Position numbers and translations under genes: made by a program. From positions 1 through 7,800 of the forward strand of contig JAFDCW010000171.1 in NCBI GenBank assembly GCA_019312705.1: a DNA stretch of 7,800 bases. Direction: 5' to 3'. The notes beneath the pieces were generated by a model. The model was not told where the DNA came from. It worked only from the letters and a program-made list of their open reading frames with translations, and made no database searches. Source of the DNA: Deltaproteobacteria bacterium (GTDB lineage: Bacteria > Myxococcota > Polyangia > Polyangiales > B10-G4). This document shows, piece after piece, positions 6,411 through 7,800 of this stretch (position 1 is the first letter of the stretch; each line of letters begins with the position of its first letter).

Positions 6411-6504
6411 TGTGTGATGCAGAGTCACGGGAGGCAGTATCGCGACGGGCCGCGGTTTCCTCGCAAGCCTTCCGTGGCTCTGGATCAAGCACTCGTGAGT
6501 GGGA
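6411..6504. other. Short convergent spacer without a clear terminator
   Basis: This is the 94-nt gap between the cytochrome stop and the convergent yceI-like stop. A weak 4-bp hairpin (CACT-CGTG-AGTG, 6489-6500) is present, but neither strand has a following T-run. Termination here, if any, would need Rho or read-through into antisense. Confidence 0.4.
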
Positions 6505-7026
6505 TCAGCCGTCGCTCTTCGGAACGGAGATCTCTACCCGCAGGTCGGCCTTCACTTTGAGGGTGCCCATCATGGCGGAGAAGGGCTTGATGCCGAAGTC
6601 CGGCTGATGGAGCGTGACCGACGCCTGCCAGGCATCGCCGCCATCCCGGACCTCGACGGTGAGGGACCGCGTGCGGCCGTGGAGAGTCAGGTCGCCGATG
6701 ACGATCAGTCCCGCGCCCCTTTCTTCGACGCTCCGCGACGTGAATCGGATCTCGGCGTTCCGGCGCACCTCGAGCACGTCGTTCTGGATCGACTTTTCGA
6801 TCTTTGCCCGGTCCTTTGCGCTGAGTGCGCTCGGACTGTCGGCGCCCTTCGAGAGCGCCGTCTCGACGACGAGGGACTTCGGGTCGAAGGTCGCGGTGAC
6901 CTGCCGTGCATCGCCGGCGCCCTCGACGTTCACGTCAAAGCGGTCGACGCGGATGCGAAGGTCATGGGCGACTTTCGAGAGGAGGCCATCCTTCTCGGTG
7001 AAGATGTGACAACGCGCGTTCGACAT
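6505..7026 (-). CDS. YceI-family protein (lipocalin-like isoprenoid-binding fold), without signal peptide
   Basis: A 173-aa protein covering a complete YceI domain. Visible family features are HIFTEKDGLLSKVAHDL (8-24) in place of the usual opening strand, a long middle helix segment (SALSAKDRAKIEKSIQNDVLE), the strand/turn GDLTLHGRTRSLTVEV, and the closing HQPDFGIKPFSAMMGTLKV. YceI proteins form an extended barrel that binds polyisoprenoids such as quinones. Most E. coli-type members carry an export signal; here the domain begins almost at residue 3, so this one should be cytoplasmic unless another start is used. An in-frame GTG at 7044 would add MLTYAV, still not a signal peptide. No Shine-Dalgarno sequence precedes ATG 7026. 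It is convergent with the cytochrome gene and lies 128 nt downstream of a minus-strand terminator that ends a structured RNA. Confidence 0.9.
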   Translation of the reverse strand: MSNARCHIFTEKDGLLSKVAHDLRIRVDRFDVNVEGAGDARQVTATFDPKSLVVETALSKGADSPSALSAKDRAKIEKSIQNDVLEVRRNAEIRFTSRSVEERGAGLIVIGDLTLHGRTRSLTVEVRDGGDAWQASVTLHQPDFGIKPFSAMMGTLKVKADLRVEISVPKSDG

Positions 7027-7076
7027 GACGGCGTATGTAAGCACGGTTAGAGATTTTTCGAGGGAGGTAGGTCCGA

Positions 7077-7223
7077 ATGCAAGGCGACGAAGTGCAGGAA
7101 TACCAACGGTATTTCAAACGCCGTCAACGCCGCAGACGGGCCCGCATCGCGCGAAAAGAAAAAAAGGAGGGTGGGGACACCAATGTCACCACCCTCCTAC
7201 ATATCCGCGCTGGCCTCTCCTAA
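7077..7223 (+). CDS. Possible small basic protein, 48 aa, function unknown (doubtful)
   Basis: GGGAGG (7062-7067) lies 9 nt before ATG 7077, the best Shine-Dalgarno spacing in this part of the window. The frame runs 48 codons to TAA at 7221-7223. Residues 14-30 are strongly basic (FKRRQRRRRARIARKEK), as in small RNA- or DNA-binding peptides, and the C-terminal part (TNVTTLLHIRAGLS) is unremarkable. Against it, its basic run lies over A-rich DNA that is the U-tract of the opposite-strand terminator, and its 3' end overlaps the terminator hairpin and the arm of another hairpin. I recognise no family. It may be a chance frame with a fortuitous ribosome binding site. Confidence 0.2.
   Translation: MQGDEVQEYQRYFKRRQRRRRARIARKEKKEGGDTNVTTLLHIRAGLS
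7097..7127 (-). promoter_or_regulatory. Candidate yceI promoter/operator zone with an inverted repeat
   Basis: On the minus strand TTGACG (7127-7122, good -35) is followed by TATTCC (7102-7097), but the spacing is 19 nt, longer than ideal. AATACC-AAC-GGTATT (7099-7113) is a perfect 6-bp inverted repeat overlapping the putative -10, a natural place for a repressor site. The terminator just upstream would insulate this promoter from the structured RNA. The call rests on weak motifs. Confidence 0.25.
7154..7198 (-). terminator. Strong intrinsic terminator on the minus strand
   Basis: Arms 7184-7198 and 7165-7179 form a 15-bp stem with one mismatch (7175 against 7188) and a 4-nt loop (7180-7183). 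On the minus strand the stem is followed by seven T, one C and four T (7165-7154). The plus strand has no T-run after the hairpin, so direction is clear. No good protein gene lies upstream on the minus strand, so the transcript it ends is most likely non-coding, or a leader for yceI. Confidence 0.85.
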
Positions 7224-7285
7224 CGGAGCGGGGAGCACAGGGCTCACATAGGAAGCTAACTTGCTTCCACCTCCGTTGAGAGGCC
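7212..7285 (-). other. Three-way-junction hairpin within the putative RNA
   Basis: The closing stem pairs 7212-7219 with 7278-7285 and 7222-7228 with 7271-7277: 15 bp interrupted only by a 2-nt bulge (7220-7221). Inside are two hairpins, 7251-7256/7263-7268 (6 bp, 6-nt loop) and 7233-7236/7242-7245 (4 bp, 5-nt loop). The next hairpin (7286-7303) abuts with no spacer. This is the best-formed element of the region apart from the terminator. Confidence 0.6.
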
Positions 7286-7670
7286 AACGATACAGGTTTC
7301 GTTCATGCGTTCTTGTCTCCCCCGGCTCGCGCCGGCACCCAGGGACACACCGGCCTCGAAAAGGCGCCGGGCCACTATCTGGGTGTTCCAGTTGGGGGGG
7401 CACGGTGCCCCGTGACACGAGTTCACGAGACGAGCCCCCGGATGAAAGCGACGCGATTCCCTTCGGGAATTCGGAGCATTCCGGGGCTGAGACCCATCCA
7501 TCGCATATCGTACGCCCGCCGCTTCGAGTGAACCGGCAGACGGATTGAGCGTAAGGCGCGATTTCGTCGCCGCCAGGGGTGGGGGTCAATTTTCCCTAGA
7601 CCGACTCGAAGCACGAGACGTCTTCGCCCCCACCGGACGCTGGAGAAGCGGAAGAGACGGGAGAGGCTCG

Positions 7671-7800
7671 ATGACGAAGACGAAGACGATAGTGGGTATG
7701 TTCGGGGTAGTGGCTGTGCTCGCTTTTGGGGCGAGCTGCGGCGGTACGTCGACCACTGAGAACGAGGATCCGGGCGTGATCTCCCTCAGCGGCACCCTCG
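7671..7800 (+). CDS. Lipoprotein, N-terminal fragment (runs off the window)
   Basis: ATG 7671 opens a frame of 43 codons to the window edge with no stop. GGGAG (7659-7663) and GAGAGG just upstream provide a ribosome binding site. The start MTKTKTIVGMFGVVAVLAFG is a basic N-region plus hydrophobic core, ending GASC with C23 as a likely lipidation site. The following TSTTENEDPG is the usual flexible region after a lipidated cysteine. D at +2 (outer-membrane avoidance in E. coli) is absent; G is at +2. Nothing of the functional domain is visible (only GVISLSGTL), so the role is unknown. It is divergent from the putative RNA, and no clear promoter was seen between 7494 and 7650. Confidence 0.75.
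   Translation, partial: MTKTKTIVGMFGVVAVLAFGASCGGTSTTENEDPGVISLSGTL

Larger units (their letters stand above)
7154..7500 (-). ncRNA. Putative structured non-coding RNA of about 340 nt, family not recognised
   Basis: Consecutive helices fill this stretch. In plus coordinates they are: 7436-7442/7480-7486 with an inner 7456-7461/7465-7470; 7411-7415/7423-7427; 7397-7401/7407-7411; 7336-7342/7379-7385 with an inner 7350-7354/7366-7370; 7322-7326/7331-7335; 7286-7290/7299-7303; the junction 7212-7285; then the terminator. A long-range 11-bp pairing (7315-7325 with 7481-7493) could close the central domain as an alternative. The terminator fixes the strand as minus. A possible -10 (TACGAT, 7512-7507) would start the RNA near 7500; its -35 is poor. 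I looked for and did not find the conserved cores of tmRNA, RNase P RNA, SRP RNA or 6S RNA. Alternative: a long regulatory leader of yceI. High GC makes some hairpins likely by chance, but their density and the terminator argue against chance for all. Confidence 0.5.
7027..7670. other. 644-nt region without a convincing protein gene, dominated by predicted RNA structure
   Basis: Going from left to right: the presumed yceI promoter zone with a small inverted repeat (7027-7130), an A-rich segment that is the U-tract of a minus-strand terminator (7154-7165), the terminator hairpin (7165-7198), densely packed hairpins (7212-7493), and a spacer (7494-7670) before the lipoprotein gene. Open frames crossing the hairpin region on the minus strand have no family resemblance, and their codons are constrained by the inverted repeats, so I treat them as chance. 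Confidence 0.6.

Noticed and set aside
5409..6488. Minus-strand open frame of 359 codons opposite the cytochrome
   Set aside because: It is a shadow of the cytochrome gene, whose five CxxCH motifs are decisive.
6489..6500. Hairpin between the cytochrome and yceI-like genes as a shared terminator
   Set aside because: It has only 4 bp and no T-run on either strand.
7235..7246. GCACAGGGC on the plus strand, resembling a c-di-GMP-I (GEMM) riboswitch core
   Set aside because: The rest of the aptamer (GGGACGCAAAGCC and tetraloop receptor) is missing, and the terminator fixes the transcript on the other strand.
7255..7305. Short leader-peptide-like frame MNETCIVGLSTEVEAS on the minus strand, preceded by GGGGGAG
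   Set aside because: It has no run of a regulatory amino acid, the ribosome binding site is about 12 nt away, and the codons lie inside two strong hairpins. It is kept only as a remote option for an attenuation leader.
7479..7496. GGGGCTGAGACCC on the plus strand, resembling part of a TPP riboswitch
   Set aside because: The following GAACCTGATC and GCGTAGGGA elements of the TPP aptamer are absent.
7154..7500. Retron msr-msd region (common in myxobacteria)
   Set aside because: No reverse transcriptase gene is present in the window, and an intrinsic terminator ends the RNA before yceI. I could not identify a branching guanosine or the a1/a2 arrangement.
7197..7589. Minus-strand open frame of 130 codons through the hairpin region
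   Set aside because: There is no family resemblance, and its sequence is dictated by inverted repeats; the region is better explained as structured RNA.

Overview
The window is GC-rich, has tightly packed genes, and reads as a chromosomal segment of a Gram-negative bacterium. Signal peptides, predicted outer-membrane barrels, lipoproteins, an FHA protein and an ECF sigma factor paired with a membrane TPR-like protein are typical of Myxococcota (former Deltaproteobacteria). That taxonomic call is an inference from gene style, not from a marker gene.

Layout. Positions 1-123 (-) hold the N-terminal 41 codons of a PhoB/OmpR-like response regulator. A 151-nt divergent spacer with a perfect inverted repeat separates it from ychF (275-1384, +). 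The ychF stop codon overlaps the stop of a convergent FHA-domain gene (1381-1956, -). After a 126-nt divergent spacer, five plus-strand genes run almost head to tail from 2083 to 6410: a secreted two-part envelope protein, an ECF sigma factor, a single-pass membrane protein with a C-terminal TPR-like region, a small predicted outer-membrane barrel, and a five-heme c-type cytochrome lipoprotein. The second/third and fourth/fifth genes share ATGA stop/start overlaps. The likely reading is a sigma factor with a membrane-bound regulator, linked to surface barrels and an exported multiheme electron carrier. A convergent yceI-like gene (6505-7026, -) follows; its family binds isoprenoid lipids such as quinones.

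The 644 nt from 7027 to 7670 contain no convincing protein gene but are the most unusual part. A 15-bp hairpin with a long U-tract forms a clear intrinsic terminator on the minus strand (7154-7198). Upstream of it on the same strand, about 290 nt are packed with consecutive hairpins, a three-way junction and an 11-bp long-range pairing (7212-7493). This looks like a structured non-coding RNA of about 340 nt, or a long leader with an attenuator for yceI. I could not match it to tmRNA, RNase P, SRP RNA, 6S RNA or a known riboswitch by eye. The window ends in the start of a lipoprotein gene (7671 to the edge, +).

Three successive genes of the plus-strand cluster each carry an in-frame array with a 9-bp period (3853-3903, 4750-4791, 5335-5372). 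I saw no insertion sequence, CRISPR array, tRNA or rRNA.
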